A model generated the notes under the pieces. That model was not told where the DNA came from and made no database searches. It worked only from the letters and a program-made list of their open reading frames with translations. Shown piece after piece: positions 44,167-53,487 of a DNA stretch of 64,000 nucleotides (position 1 is its first letter; each line of letters starts with the position of its first letter). The position numbers and the translations under genes were made by a program. Source of the stretch: Leptospira_A sp046736045 (lineage in GTDB: Bacteria; Spirochaetota; Leptospiria; Leptospirales; Leptospiraceae); contig NZ_CP177134.1 of NCBI RefSeq assembly GCF_046736045.1, positions 2,914,001-2,978,000 on the forward strand, in the 5' to 3' direction.

Positions 44167-44900
44167 TGATTCGTTTTATCAAAATTATATTTAAAATATC
44201 AGTTCAGATTCTTTTAATCATTGTTTGCTCATTTGTGTTTTCCGATTTTTTCGGATTATTTCAAACAAAGGAAGATGGAAAAGATTCGGCACTTTACGCA
44301 GATTCTCTCTGGAAAGATAAAGATCCGTATTCTTATCCGAAATCGGTTTCACCGGGAACTGTGATAAAAGTGATTTTAAAAACAGGATTTAAAGTGGAAT
44401 ACGAATCGGAATACAAGGCAACTTTCGATAACGATATTAAGACTGTGCCTGACAAAAAATTAATCTCCGATTTACCTTCGTATAATACGAATAATACGTT
44501 CATGCGTTCCAAAGTGGGCAAGTCCAAAACGAATGCAAAAGTTTTGGGAATTATGGCAGTCCTTGTAACCGGGATTGATCCTGGATCGGGAAATTTGGAA
44601 TTGGAAGGATCGAAGACATATAATTACGGAGAAGAAAGAATCAATCTTCGCCTTTCCGGTACAATTTCTCCCGAAGACCTGGACAAAAATAGAAATATCT
44701 CAAGTGACTTGGTTGCTAACTTTCGTTTGGAATTTCAAGGGACTCTTACCCCTAAGGAAATGAATTCTCCCAATATTCAAATGAAAACGATCACAAATCC
44801 GGATGGGACTACCACTCGCAAAGCGGAACTCTCCGATTTGGAGAAACAGGAAATTTTACTTAAAACAATCAAGCGGGTGTTAGGAGAAAGTAACGAATGA
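44166..44900 (+). CDS. flgH: flagellar L-ring protein FlgH
   Basis: About 244 aa from ATG 44166, overlapping the flgA stop by one base (TGATG). The core is recognisable: ALYADSLWKDKDPYSYPKSVSPGTVIKVI near the start of the mature part, and GNLELEGSKTYNYGEERINLRLSGTISPEDL. An N-terminal hydrophobic segment is present (VQILLIIVCSFVFS) but no classical lipobox, unlike the enteric lipoprotein. It would form the L ring. The stop overlaps the flgI ATG (ATGA). Confidence 0.88.
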   Translation: MIRFIKIIFKISVQILLIIVCSFVFSDFFGLFQTKEDGKDSALYADSLWKDKDPYSYPKSVSPGTVIKVILKTGFKVEYESEYKATFDNDIKTVPDKKLISDLPSYNTNNTFMRSKVGKSKTNAKVLGIMAVLVTGIDPGSGNLELEGSKTYNYGEERINLRLSGTISPEDLDKNRNISSDLVANFRLEFQGTLTPKEMNSPNIQMKTITNPDGTTTRKAELSDLEKQEILLKTIKRVLGESNE

Positions 44901-46015
44901 ATTTATTCTTTAATACTTGCAATGTTTTTAGATTTTTGATTGCGGTTTTGATTGTTTTTGTCTGCAATCCGTTTCTGTTTGCGGTTGAAACCCGCTTGAA
45001 AGATGTAGCGAAGATCAATGCCATCCGGGAAAATCAGGTCACAGGATTCGGTCTTGTGGTTGGATTGAACGGGACAGGTGATACGAAAAACCCGCTGACT
45101 GAGGAAGCATTGCAAAATTACTTAGCTCAGTTAGGTGTGAATACTAAAAAATCGCTTAGGGAAGCGAGAAATACGGCAAGTGTTCTGATCACTGCAAATA
45201 TCCCGGTTCATTTGAAAGAAGGCGATCGGATCGATATACTTGTTTCTTCTTTGGGAGATGCCCGTTCTCTGGAAGGGGGGGTGTTGTTGCAATCTCCTTT
45301 GAAAGCAGGTAATGGTGATACTGTTGCAGTTGCTTCCGGTGTTCTTATTTTCGGTGGAAAGGAAAAAAGATCCAGAGGGAGTGCCGATAAAAAGATGGGA
45401 TCTAACACAGGTTTTGTTCCACAAGGCGCCATACTTGAAAAGTCGATACCAAATGCTCCCATCATAAAACATATCAAAATATCCCTGATGGACAAAGATT
45501 ATTCCACCATGAATAGCATAGTGGATGCCATTACTTCCAATATGGGAGTGACCCCGGAAGTAGTTTCTGCAACTGAAATTTTAGTTCCTGTTCCTGTAAA
45601 CACCGCACAACCGCAAGATCCGAATGATCCCAAAGCAGCTGATGCTAAAATTGATCTGGGCTTTCTTTCCAAATTGGAAAATCTTCCCATCACTCCGGAT
45701 AGTGTTGCAAGAGTGGTAATCAACGAACGAACTGGAACAATTGTTATGGGAGCAAATATCGCAATTGATGAAGTAGCGATCTCTCAACAAGGTTTGACCA
45801 TTCAAGTTGCCAATTCGCAAAAGATGCGTTATTTTTTTCCGGTCCAGCAAGAACAGGAAAAAGGAGAGTCGGTTTTTGTTTTGAAAGAAGCCACTCAGGT
45901 TTCGGATGTAGTTGCCGCATTGAACAAAGTAGGGGCATCTACGAAAGACATCATATCCATTTTGGAAGCTTTAAAAAAACAGGGAGCTCTGCGTGCAGAG
46001 CTGATCATTCAGTAG
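44897..46015 (+). CDS. flgI: flagellar P-ring protein FlgI
   Basis: 372 aa with a signal peptide (LIAVLIVFVCNPFLFAVE) and the FlgI signature LKDVAKINAIRENQVTGFGLVVGLNGTGD, then VLITANIPVHLKEGDRIDI, ARVVINERTGTIVMGANI and VSDVVAALNKVGASTKDIISILEALKKQGAL. It builds the P ring around the rod in the periplasm. Co-translated with flgH. Confidence 0.96.
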   Translation: MNLFFNTCNVFRFLIAVLIVFVCNPFLFAVETRLKDVAKINAIRENQVTGFGLVVGLNGTGDTKNPLTEEALQNYLAQLGVNTKKSLREARNTASVLITANIPVHLKEGDRIDILVSSLGDARSLEGGVLLQSPLKAGNGDTVAVASGVLIFGGKEKRSRGSADKKMGSNTGFVPQGAILEKSIPNAPIIKHIKISLMDKDYSTMNSIVDAITSNMGVTPEVVSATEILVPVPVNTAQPQDPNDPKAADAKIDLGFLSKLENLPITPDSVARVVINERTGTIVMGANIAIDEVAISQQGLTIQVANSQKMRYFFPVQQEQEKGESVFVLKEATQVSDVVAALNKVGASTKDIISILEALKKQGALRAELIIQ

Positions 46016-46024
46016 GAGAAGACT

Positions 46025-46513
46025 ATGGATATATTTTCAGTTCAGGATTATTCGGGTAGAATCTCACGTTCGAAAGAAGAACAAATGCTTCATCGAATGG
46101 ATTCTACTAAAAAAACTCTGGAATCAAAAAAAGATTCTTCATCCAATCAAACTGAGTTTCAAAAGCTAATGGAAGAAAGGTCGGATCTTCCCGGCAAAAT
46201 GAGCACATCCAGTTTGACTGTAACTCAAAACATCAAAGAAGAAATTTCAAACGATCCTTATCGTAAAAAACTATACGATGCATCTGTAGAATTCGAATCC
46301 GTATTTGTCAAAATGATGCTGAAAGAAATGAAAAACTCAGTTCATAAGGAAAAGCTAATTGATGGCGGTTATGCGGAAGAAATTTTCGAAGATATGTTAT
46401 ATGACGAATATGCAAAGGATATTTCAAAAAACGAGTCCATGGGACTCGCGGAACAGATTTACAAACAAATGTCTGCTATGCTGCCCCCGGCCAAATCCAA
46501 TAAATACAATTAA
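46025..46513 (+). CDS. FlgJ-like rod-binding protein without muramidase domain
   Basis: 162 aa with the rod-binding (Rod-binding family) block VEFESVFVKMMLKEMKNSV and YAEEIFEDMLYDEYAKDIS. It acts as the rod cap. The peptidoglycan hydrolase half found in enteric FlgJ is absent, as in many spirochaetes. Preceded by AGGAG. The end overlaps the convergent YihY gene by 4 bases. Confidence 0.88.
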   Translation: MDIFSVQDYSGRISRSKEEQMLHRMDSTKKTLESKKDSSSNQTEFQKLMEERSDLPGKMSTSSLTVTQNIKEEISNDPYRKKLYDASVEFESVFVKMMLKEMKNSVHKEKLIDGGYAEEIFEDMLYDEYAKDISKNESMGLAEQIYKQMSAMLPPAKSNKYN

Positions 46514-48855
46514 TCCGATAATTGTTTTAATGTAATTGATTTTAGTTTTTCTTTGAGTCCTGACTCGATCCCTTGCAGCTCTTTACCTGCTTTTGTAATA
46601 CTTGCGTTCGAATCCGCAGGGGCTCCCAAAGTAAAAGATACTGTTTCGCTATATAAATCCAAAAGAGTAATTTGTTCCTTTAGTTTGACCGGTGATATTT
46701 TCCCTTTGTCCGAAATCGAAATAAATTCCGCCTTTTCCAGAGAAGCTTGAATGAAATTCAGATCCTTTGTCGGGATCATTAATTTTTTTGCAAGTTCGGA
46801 TACCGTGATTAGTTTTCCTTTCCCTTCCTGATATTCATAAACCGTTGTCATATAACGGATTGCATGATAAAACTCATGTTTAACGAATGTGTCAATGTCT
46901 TCAAACGGGTGTTTGGGGAGCAAATATCTATCCGGAAATTGAAGTGTCGCTGTCACTTCCGCGCCAAACAATACAATCAATCCGAAGCTGTAGATGGTCA
47001 GTAAAAAGATCGGGATTGCGGCCAATGCTTTGTAAATCAGCATCGTTTTTTCCGTAAAAGAAGTGATGTAGATATTGACGAAACCCCAGAAAAATATAAT
47101 CAAAATAACTCCTGTAATTGCCGCACCGATGGATGCCGCTTTTAGAGGAACCTTTGTATTAGGTATCAAGGTATAAAGCATTAGAAAAAATAACCAAACG
47201 GTAGTTAATGGGAGAACGACTTGAAACAGGAAATAGAGGGAAAAAACTTTCGCACCACCTTGGTATTTTTTCCAAACTGTATTTCCTTTGCTATCGTTCT
47301 CGATCCGAATCAGTTTTTTGTATTCCCCTACACCTACAATACCCAACATACCGTCATTGAGCCGCGATACATCTTCGCCGTGTGAATCCGTTTCTATCGT
47401 ATCATTTGTTTCTTCCTGATTTTTTTCCGTAACGATTTCTTTTTTCGAGAGATGGATTAGATCCAAAATATCGCCACCCTTCGGTTTATAAGCAACCGAC
47501 CAGGACAATCCTTCGTCTTCCGAAATCAAAATATCACCCAAACTGTTTAAGACAAATAAATCATAGTTTTGTATTTTCGGAGATTTGAACATCCACACTC
47601 TTTCATAAGAATGTTTTTTGTGATTGAAGTCCTGCCATGTATTTCCGCCGTCTTTGGAGCGGAATATCGCCCCATTATCACCTACCACAAAACCGGTGTT
47701 TCTATCTAAAAAGAAAATATCATTGAGGGTCTTTTTAGAAATCACTTGAAATGTGAAATTGTTACCACCGTCGGTGGTTCTCCAAAGTCTTCCTTCCTTA
47801 TCCAGGATGAAACCGTCCAGATTTGTAAAAAATCTTACTTTAACAGGTGTAATGGATTTGTCCGTGAATTTTTTCAGCTCCTGCAATTTTACTCCGAGAT
47901 CGTAACGAAGTGTTCTTGTGTCCTGGGTTAAAATAAATACTGTCTTTTCATCTGATATACCGAAGTCCTTGATCGAAAGATTTTTAAAAGAATGAAGACT
48001 CCATGTTTTTCCCAGGTCATAGGAAAATAAAAAACTGCCTTCTTCGGAAATCGTATAAAGATAACTTCCGGAAGATCTGATTCGGAAAAAGTTTTCTTTG
48101 TATATATTCGGTTTTTTGCATGTTCCTGTTTCGATTCCTGTGAAATCAATACATAACATGTTTTCATAATCTACGGCATTCTGCGGGATAAAGCGGATTT
48201 CTTCCTTAAGGTCGGTAATAGTTCCTATATTTCCTTTGTCACCAGCTACCCATATCTTACCGTCTTGCGTGTATGCGACGGATTTCAGATGGGGCGGGCG
48301 GATGGAATCGGAGATTTTGTCTGACATTCCCTTTCCGACTACGAAGATGAGCGGGCCGAATGTAATCAGGAAAAAATAGAAAACAAATTTATTGATAAAA
48401 CTGCGATGGGATTCGATTCTCCAGATGGAATGAAATGTTTTTTCAAGAGACCGCAAAACAGCCGTAGCTGAAAAAATGAAAACGATAAAACCGATGGCTC
48501 CGATCTGGGAAGCGGTATTGATGATATCGGTTAATGTTTCCCAATAAGGTGTGATATCAAACTGGATGTTGTTTTTTAATAGGAAACTATTTGCGTCTTG
48601 GAAAATTTCATCCTGTCTGGTTTGAATCCCCGAAGCGACAGTGAGTAAGGCGAATGCTACTGTCAATGTGGGAATCAGAGTCACAATCGTCGTATAGGCA
48701 AGTCCCGATGCCTTCATCAAACAATCGTCGACTGTAAAGCGATGAATGGAAACAAGTAAGATACGAAGGGATAAAACCAATTTCCTTTTCCATCCCGGAG
48801 TTTCGGGAATCGTAGTGATCTTGACGAGAAGTGGATGCGCCGGAATTGTACTCAT
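46510..48855 (-). CDS. YihY/BrkB membrane protein with inserted Asp-box propeller
   Basis: 781 aa. The N-terminal membrane region (ASGLAYTTIVTLIPTLTVAFALLT ... IGAIGFIVFIFSATAVLRSLEKTFHSIW) and later helices (VVLPLTTVWLFFLMLYTLIPN, AASIGAAITGVILIIFFWG, YSFGLIVLFGAEVTATLQ) are YihY/BrkB family. Between them, about residues 195-520, lies an extra domain with Asp-box/BNR blocks SxDxGxxW: GKTWSLHSF, TTDGGNNF, SKDGGNTWQDF, SEDEGLSW. About 110 C-terminal residues resemble a winged helix (LITVSELAKKLMIPTKDL). Ordinary YihY proteins are near 300-420 aa. Role unknown. Last gene of a five-gene operon. Confidence 0.85.
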   Translation of the reverse strand: MSTIPAHPLLVKITTIPETPGWKRKLVLSLRILLVSIHRFTVDDCLMKASGLAYTTIVTLIPTLTVAFALLTVASGIQTRQDEIFQDANSFLLKNNIQFDITPYWETLTDIINTASQIGAIGFIVFIFSATAVLRSLEKTFHSIWRIESHRSFINKFVFYFFLITFGPLIFVVGKGMSDKISDSIRPPHLKSVAYTQDGKIWVAGDKGNIGTITDLKEEIRFIPQNAVDYENMLCIDFTGIETGTCKKPNIYKENFFRIRSSGSYLYTISEEGSFLFSYDLGKTWSLHSFKNLSIKDFGISDEKTVFILTQDTRTLRYDLGVKLQELKKFTDKSITPVKVRFFTNLDGFILDKEGRLWRTTDGGNNFTFQVISKKTLNDIFFLDRNTGFVVGDNGAIFRSKDGGNTWQDFNHKKHSYERVWMFKSPKIQNYDLFVLNSLGDILISEDEGLSWSVAYKPKGGDILDLIHLSKKEIVTEKNQEETNDTIETDSHGEDVSRLNDGMLGIVGVGEYKKLIRIENDSKGNTVWKKYQGGAKVFSLYFLFQVVLPLTTVWLFFLMLYTLIPNTKVPLKAASIGAAITGVILIIFFWGFVNIYITSFTEKTMLIYKALAAIPIFLLTIYSFGLIVLFGAEVTATLQFPDRYLLPKHPFEDIDTFVKHEFYHAIRYMTTVYEYQEGKGKLITVSELAKKLMIPTKDLNFIQASLEKAEFISISDKGKISPVKLKEQITLLDLYSETVSFTLGAPADSNASITKAGKELQGIESGLKEKLKSITLKQLSD

Positions 48856-48860
48856 AAAAC

Positions 48861-49748
48861 CTACCTGGAACGGAAAGCATAAAGTACATAACTCGATGTA
48901 AGTGGAAAACCTTTTTTCTTAAGTTTTGATTGAAAATGGTAAAATGCAATTCGAAACCATTTTCCATAATCCAAAATATTTTTAAAACTCCCTCTTGATT
49001 TTAGCAGTTTGGCGGAAAGTGGAAAATCCACACCAAAGTAAGAGACGAAACGATCGTATTTTAATTTAGTCAATATATTTTTCAATACACTGTCCGAGTA
49101 ATAATACACATGACCTGGCATATAATAATGATACTTTGCCTTTTCTTCTTTTGCCTGCCAGCCTTCAAAATTTGCAGTCTGCAAAACGAGTAACCCGCCG
49201 GGTTTTAAAATACGGGTGATCTCTTGAAAAATCAATTTTGGATTTTCCAGATGTTCAATCACTTCAATCAAAGTGATGACGTCAAACGAGTTGTCCGGAA
49301 ATTTTGCTTCTAAAAAAGTTCCTACAAAAGTAGGTATGCCTTTGCCATTCGCGTAGTTGGCCGCATAAGGCGATATCTCTACACCTTGTACGGTGAATCC
49401 TTTTTTTTTGGCTCTTTGCAAAAAGCCGCCGAAGGAAGATCCTATATCTAAAAAATGACCCTCCGGAATGAACTTTCTTATATTTTTAATGCGGGCATCC
49501 CAAACATAAGCCTGGTATTTTTCCGTTTCTCTTTCATCAATATAAGAATATTCCGACTTACCCTTGTAATACTCTTCCGAATAAAGTTCTTTTTGAGGAG
49601 GTCTCGGATAAAGCGCCTGCCATTCCTGGTCTTCACAACGATAAACGGATAAGCCGGGATGGTTTCCCGTTGTTGTATATAAAAACTCCCAATGGGAATC
49701 TGAGTTCAGTGGATTTTCTTTGTTTAGGAAATCGGAAGCTTCATTCAT
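48861..49748 (-). CDS. class I SAM methyltransferase
   Basis: 295 aa. Motif I is FLDIGSSFGGFLQRAK, the acidic residue is in VQGVEISPYAANYA, and motif II/III are FDVITLIEVIEHLENP and ILKPGGLLVLQT: the UbiG/COQ5-like type 11/23 group. The N-terminal 60 residues (YRCEDQEWQALYPRPPQKEL) resemble the lead-in of sugar- or lipid-modifying methyltransferases. It follows another methyltransferase gene by 3 bases and precedes the YihY gene by 5. Substrate unknown. Confidence 0.85.
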   Translation of the reverse strand: MNEASDFLNKENPLNSDSHWEFLYTTTGNHPGLSVYRCEDQEWQALYPRPPQKELYSEEYYKGKSEYSYIDERETEKYQAYVWDARIKNIRKFIPEGHFLDIGSSFGGFLQRAKKKGFTVQGVEISPYAANYANGKGIPTFVGTFLEAKFPDNSFDVITLIEVIEHLENPKLIFQEITRILKPGGLLVLQTANFEGWQAKEEKAKYHYYMPGHVYYYSDSVLKNILTKLKYDRFVSYFGVDFPLSAKLLKSRGSFKNILDYGKWFRIAFYHFQSKLKKKGFPLTSSYVLYAFRSR

Positions 49749-49751
49749 TTA

Positions 49752-50360
49752 TTATTTTTTGGCTTGGAAAAACCAATGACAGATCCTTTCTTCCAAGCGT
49801 CCCAAAGGTGTTCTTTCGGAATAACCTATCTCTACTGTTGCAAATGGTTTAAGAAACTCTTTCAGATCTTTTTCCGAATAAGTTTCCGCATAACCGCCCT
49901 TCAAGTCCGCAAGATCCATCTCACCTCTGTTAATTTTCAGATGAGTGTCAGTAATCGCACGGATGGAACCTAGAAGATAACCTCCGGGTGCCAGGGATTT
50001 TACCAGTTCGGCTAACATTAATTTTGCGACTTCTTTTGTATTGTAATGGAAGACTCCCCAGGAAACGATCAGGCCGAATTGATTTTTTGAAAAAGGGAAG
50101 GGAGTGGAAACCGTATGATGGACTGCGACAGGAAGAGATAGTTCTTTGATTTGTGCGACCGATTCGACGGAAGAATCGGATGCGGATACTTGAAATCCGT
50201 GGTTCAGAAGAAGGGGGATATGTCTTCCCGAACCTGATCCGAAATCAAGAGCTTCCAATTTGGGGGGTTTTACTCTGGATAACATCCGGATTAAATTTTC
50301 GTCTGGGTAGGAAAGTTTCGATTTGTTCTTTAAATAATGTTCATCCCAAACATTTTTCAT
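49752..50360 (-). CDS. class I SAM methyltransferase
   Basis: 202 aa. Motif I is ALDFGSGSGRHIPLLL, the acidic residue in SASDSSVESV, then LIVSWGVFHYNTKEVA and SLAPGGYLLGSIR. A compact methyltransferase without extra domains. It stands 2 bases after the ATP-grasp gene and 3 before another methyltransferase, so all three probably act in one pathway on the same small molecule or peptide, which cannot be named from sequence. Confidence 0.85.
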   Translation of the reverse strand: MKNVWDEHYLKNKSKLSYPDENLIRMLSRVKPPKLEALDFGSGSGRHIPLLLNHGFQVSASDSSVESVAQIKELSLPVAVHHTVSTPFPFSKNQFGLIVSWGVFHYNTKEVAKLMLAELVKSLAPGGYLLGSIRAITDTHLKINRGEMDLADLKGGYAETYSEKDLKEFLKPFATVEIGYSERTPLGRLEERICHWFFQAKK

Positions 50361-50362
50361 AT

Positions 50363-51571
50363 TCAGCCGTTCATTCTGTCCTGAATGTTATCGATCCAAT
50401 TTCTGTTTGTTATTTCCGAAGTTGTGCTGATCCCGTAAACATAAGGTCTGCGGGCATTGCCTTCCCGTTTGTCCAAAGACTCTCCTTCGGGAATCAGACT
50501 TTCTTTAAAAAATAAAGTTTCACCGTCTGCAAGTATGAATTCAGGTTCACTTTCAACTAACTTTTGTTTTTTGCGGGGAATTCGGAATACGATCGCCGTT
50601 TTTTTTGTTTTGTCTTTGGTTTTAAACAAAAATTTCGGTTTTGGTTTTTCCCCCAGATAGATGGAAATCAGATCTGAAAAATAAGAATAACCGTAATGTT
50701 TCGGTAATAATTGTTCTGCTAAAAATTCTCCACCCACTTCGGGAGCGGATTCCAGCAAATAACATTCACCTTTGGAATTGATTTTGAATTCTGCTACAAA
50801 AGGTCCGTCTTTTAATTTTGTAAGATTTGCAATCGATTGACAAATCATTTTGATTTCTCCGGCCATATCGATTCGTTCGGAGGGAGTGATGTGTGCTACT
50901 TCCAAAAAAGGAGGTTCTTTGGTGGTGATTTTGTCGGAAAGGGAAAGCAAGTGGAATTTTGAAGATATGACAAAACCTAGTGCTGTGACTTCGTCACCTT
51001 CGATTTTGGATTCCACGATCCATTGGTCGGGTTTGATTGATTTTTGCCAATCGGCCCAATGTTTTTCTTCTTCGATGATTTGAATGCCACGTTTTGCGAA
51101 ACCTAGCGAAGGTTTTACGATAACCGGAAAGAAAGGGAGTTCCGCTTTTTTAGCACCTTTCTTTTTTTCCAAACCTAGGGTTTGATTTTTAGGAACGAGG
51201 ATTCCTTTTTTTTCCAAGATGGATTTGATTTGTTTTTTATTGGAAAATAGAGAAACGGAAGCGCTCGTATTTCCTACAAGTTTGAATTTTTCGGAAAGAT
51301 AGGACACCGAATAGGTGGCGTCTCCGAAAGATCTTGTTCCCACTCCCCGAAGTGACTCAGTTAGTGGAACCCGACTCATTGCATGTAGGATTTTTCTGTA
51401 TTCTTTAGTAGATTCTAATATTCTGATATCGCAATGGGAAAAACCGACTGCTGTGGAGTTTTTGTCGATTCCGATTACATGCAGACCGCGTTCTTTGGCG
51501 GCAAGTATGAGAGGGAGTTGATTTTTGCCGGCTCCAATGGATATGAAACTACCGATTAATTTCTTTGCCAC
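50363..51571 (-). CDS. ATP-grasp ligase-type protein
   Basis: 402 aa. N-terminal pre-grasp domain SFISIGAGKNQLPLILAAKERGLHVIGIDKN, then the ATP-grasp fold: FPVIVKPSLGFAKRGIQII (ATP lysine and glycine loop), WIVESKIEGDEVTALGF, and metal-binding FVAEFKINSKGECYLLESAPEVGGEF. Layout resembles carbamoyl-phosphate-synthase-like ligases that join a carboxylate to an amine. It begins with GTG, sharing one base with the stop of the RRM gene (TAGTG). It is followed by two methyltransferases. Substrate unknown; a synthetase in a small biosynthetic operon is inferred. Confidence 0.85.
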   Translation of the reverse strand: MAKKLIGSFISIGAGKNQLPLILAAKERGLHVIGIDKNSTAVGFSHCDIRILESTKEYRKILHAMSRVPLTESLRGVGTRSFGDATYSVSYLSEKFKLVGNTSASVSLFSNKKQIKSILEKKGILVPKNQTLGLEKKKGAKKAELPFFPVIVKPSLGFAKRGIQIIEEEKHWADWQKSIKPDQWIVESKIEGDEVTALGFVISSKFHLLSLSDKITTKEPPFLEVAHITPSERIDMAGEIKMICQSIANLTKLKDGPFVAEFKINSKGECYLLESAPEVGGEFLAEQLLPKHYGYSYFSDLISIYLGEKPKPKFLFKTKDKTKKTAIVFRIPRKKQKLVESEPEFILADGETLFFKESLIPEGESLDKREGNARRPYVYGISTTSEITNRNWIDNIQDRMNG

Positions 51572-51933
51572 TAAGACCCGCGATTTCCGCCTCTGCGTGG
51601 AACGCCTGTATTTCCACCACCAACCGTTTTTCCAAATGCGGACTTTTGATTGAGAGGTAGATTTTTTTGTTGGCCGGTTCCGGAAGTTTGGTTCGCCAAA
51701 TCTTCCTGTTTGACGACTACGATCTTTTTGCCTTCGATCTCTTTTCCGTTTAAGGCTTGGATCGCTTTTTCAGCAGAAGAATCATCAAGGTCTGCGGTTC
51801 CAAAACCCAAGGATACCTTGGTAATCTTGTCTCGTTTGATATGTACGCTCGTTACGTTACCGTGGGCAGAAAACAGAGCCTTTAATTGGTCTTCGTTCAG
51901 AGTTTGGGGGAGGTTGCCAATGGATATCTTCAT
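51571..51933 (-). CDS. RRM-type RNA-binding protein
   Basis: About 120 aa from the internal Met (MKISIGNLPQTLNEDQLKAL); the frame extends to 51996 but the extra 21 residues do not belong to the fold. RNP2 is ISIGNL and the RNP1 region is SLGFGTADLDD. A Gly/Arg/Asn-rich tail (GGGNTGVPRRGGNRG) follows, as in small bacterial RRM proteins that bind single-stranded RNA. First gene of the leftward operon with ATP-grasp, two methyltransferases and YihY; that partnership may be only transcriptional. Confidence 0.88.
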   Translation of the reverse strand: MKISIGNLPQTLNEDQLKALFSAHGNVTSVHIKRDKITKVSLGFGTADLDDSSAEKAIQALNGKEIEGKKIVVVKQEDLANQTSGTGQQKNLPLNQKSAFGKTVGGGNTGVPRRGGNRGS

Positions 51934-52051
51934 AGAGGTAACTAAAATGAAAGCGGATTTTGAAAAAACTTCAACTCTTTTTTGACTATGTCCCATTTTC
52001 TCTCAGGGAGATTGCAGAATCGTCCGAACTTAAAACCAGAGGGTATAGAAT

Positions 52052-52912
52052 ATGATTCGTGGTTTGTACACCGGCGCTAGTGGAATGATTTCCCAACAAG
52101 TAAGGATGGATGTAATTGCAAACAACCTTGCCAATGTGGACAAGACTGCTTTTAAGCGGGACACGACCGTATTCAAAACTTTTCCGGAAATGTTGCTTCA
52201 CCGTTTTTCCGAAGACGGGATTGGCAAAACTCCAATGGGTTCCTTTGACACGGCTCCCGTGGTCGGTAAACTCGGATTTGGTGCTGAAGTGAATGAAGTT
52301 TATACCAGATTCGAACAAGGTGCCGTTAAAAAAACGGACAATCATTTTGACCTGATGATCCAAGACCAACCGGGAAGCGAAAACCCGGCTTTCTTTACGG
52401 TGCAAACCAACCGTGGGGAACGAATGACCCGTGGAGGAAACTTTGTATTGGACAAAAACGGATTTGTAGTAACGCCTCAAGGTTTTCCGCTTTTGGGTGA
52501 AAAAGGTCCCATCCAGGTAAACCAAGGAAATTTTTTGGTCAAAGAAAACGGGGAAGTGTACATCAATGCCCGTATCGGAACAGAGCCTAAGAACGGAACC
52601 AATGTTTCCGAAAACAGATATGATGACGCTGCATTTTTAGATAAATTGAAAATCCGAACTGTGGAGAATCCCCGCCATTTGGACAAGGAGGGAGATTCTT
52701 TTTATAATGATACCCCTGAGTCTGGTGAACCGACTGCGTTCCCGGAAAGAAGCGAGCCGCAGGTTCTGCAAGGTTTTTTGGAAGCGTCTAACGTATCTGT
52801 GGTGACGGAAATGGTCGATATGATCGAGGTGAACCGCGCATATGAAGCAAATTCCAAAACAATGCAAACTCAGGATAGTTTACTCGGAAGGTTGTTCGAA
52901 GTAATTCGTTAG
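52052..52912 (+). CDS. flgF: flagellar basal-body rod protein FlgF/FlgG type
   Basis: 286 aa with MIRGLYTGASGMISQQVRMDVIANNLANVDKTAFKRD at the start and SNVSVVTEMVDMIEVNRAYEANSKTMQTQDSLLGRLFEVIR at the end, so both rod-protein termini are present. The central region differs from the FlgG at 42416; FlgF is the likeliest identity, a proximal rod protein. The TAG stop lies exactly where a transposase scrap begins (TTAGGTGTTATATC), so the native 3' end may have been changed slightly by that insertion. Confidence 0.85.
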   Translation: MIRGLYTGASGMISQQVRMDVIANNLANVDKTAFKRDTTVFKTFPEMLLHRFSEDGIGKTPMGSFDTAPVVGKLGFGAEVNEVYTRFEQGAVKKTDNHFDLMIQDQPGSENPAFFTVQTNRGERMTRGGNFVLDKNGFVVTPQGFPLLGEKGPIQVNQGNFLVKENGEVYINARIGTEPKNGTNVSENRYDDAAFLDKLKIRTVENPRHLDKEGDSFYNDTPESGEPTAFPERSEPQVLQGFLEASNVSVVTEMVDMIEVNRAYEANSKTMQTQDSLLGRLFEVIR

Positions 52913-53148
52913 GTGTTATATCTTAGATACATTAGGCACAACTCCTTCCCTTTGAGCAGTGACTAGTGTGTCCATTCCAACAGCCTGAATGGACTTAATA
53001 AACGAGAGTTCATTTAGATAAAGAGTTGAATAGCGTGGCTTTATATAACAGTAAGCACTAAAAGCTGACTTGAGTAACCTTTGGTTCCCTTCTGCTACTT
53101 GGTTGTGAACAGATAACTTGCTCCATCTATTGCGAGCTAGTTTGTATC
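52913..53148 (-). pseudogene. C-terminal fragment of IS1595-like transposase
   Basis: Read leftward, this stretch encodes the last 70-odd residues of an ISXO2-type transposase (SAFSAYCYIKPRYSTLYLNE ... VVPNVSKI). It is cut at 53148 by IS3-family copy B. The same segment, about 95% identical by eye, lies inverted at 56347-56587. The rest of this gene copy is missing: the other side of the IS is an unrelated VOC remnant, so DNA has been lost. Confidence 0.8.
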
Positions 53149-53208
53149 TGACCCTCCCCCGATATTGTGGACATAGAAATAGGCAACTTTAGAACAAGGA
53201 AGGTTGCG

Positions 53209-53487
53209 ATGAAAAGTAGAAAACAATATAGTTCAGATTTCAAAAAGGAAGCTGTAAAACTTCTTTTAACAAGCGGCAAAAGCCAAATGGCGTTGAGTCG
53301 AGAATTAGGGATCACTCATGGCTTGTTAGGTAGATGGAAAAAGGAATTCGATCTGGAAACACCCGAGAACGAAGATCTGAAAACGTCCGCCGAACAAAGA
53401 ATCAAATTCTTGGAAAAAGAAGTATCCCAGTTAAAGGAACAGAGGGATATATTAAAAAAGGCAATGGGCATCACTTTAAATCACTAG
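53209..53487 (+). CDS. IS3-family OrfA, copy B
   Basis: Identical in sequence to copy A OrfA: helix-turn-helix plus leucine-zipper-like coil. Starts at ATG 53209 after AAGGAAGG. The A6G frameshift run is at 53454-53460, just before the OrfA stop. Confidence 0.85.
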   Translation: MKSRKQYSSDFKKEAVKLLLTSGKSQMALSRELGITHGLLGRWKKEFDLETPENEDLKTSAEQRIKFLEKEVSQLKEQRDILKKAMGITLNH

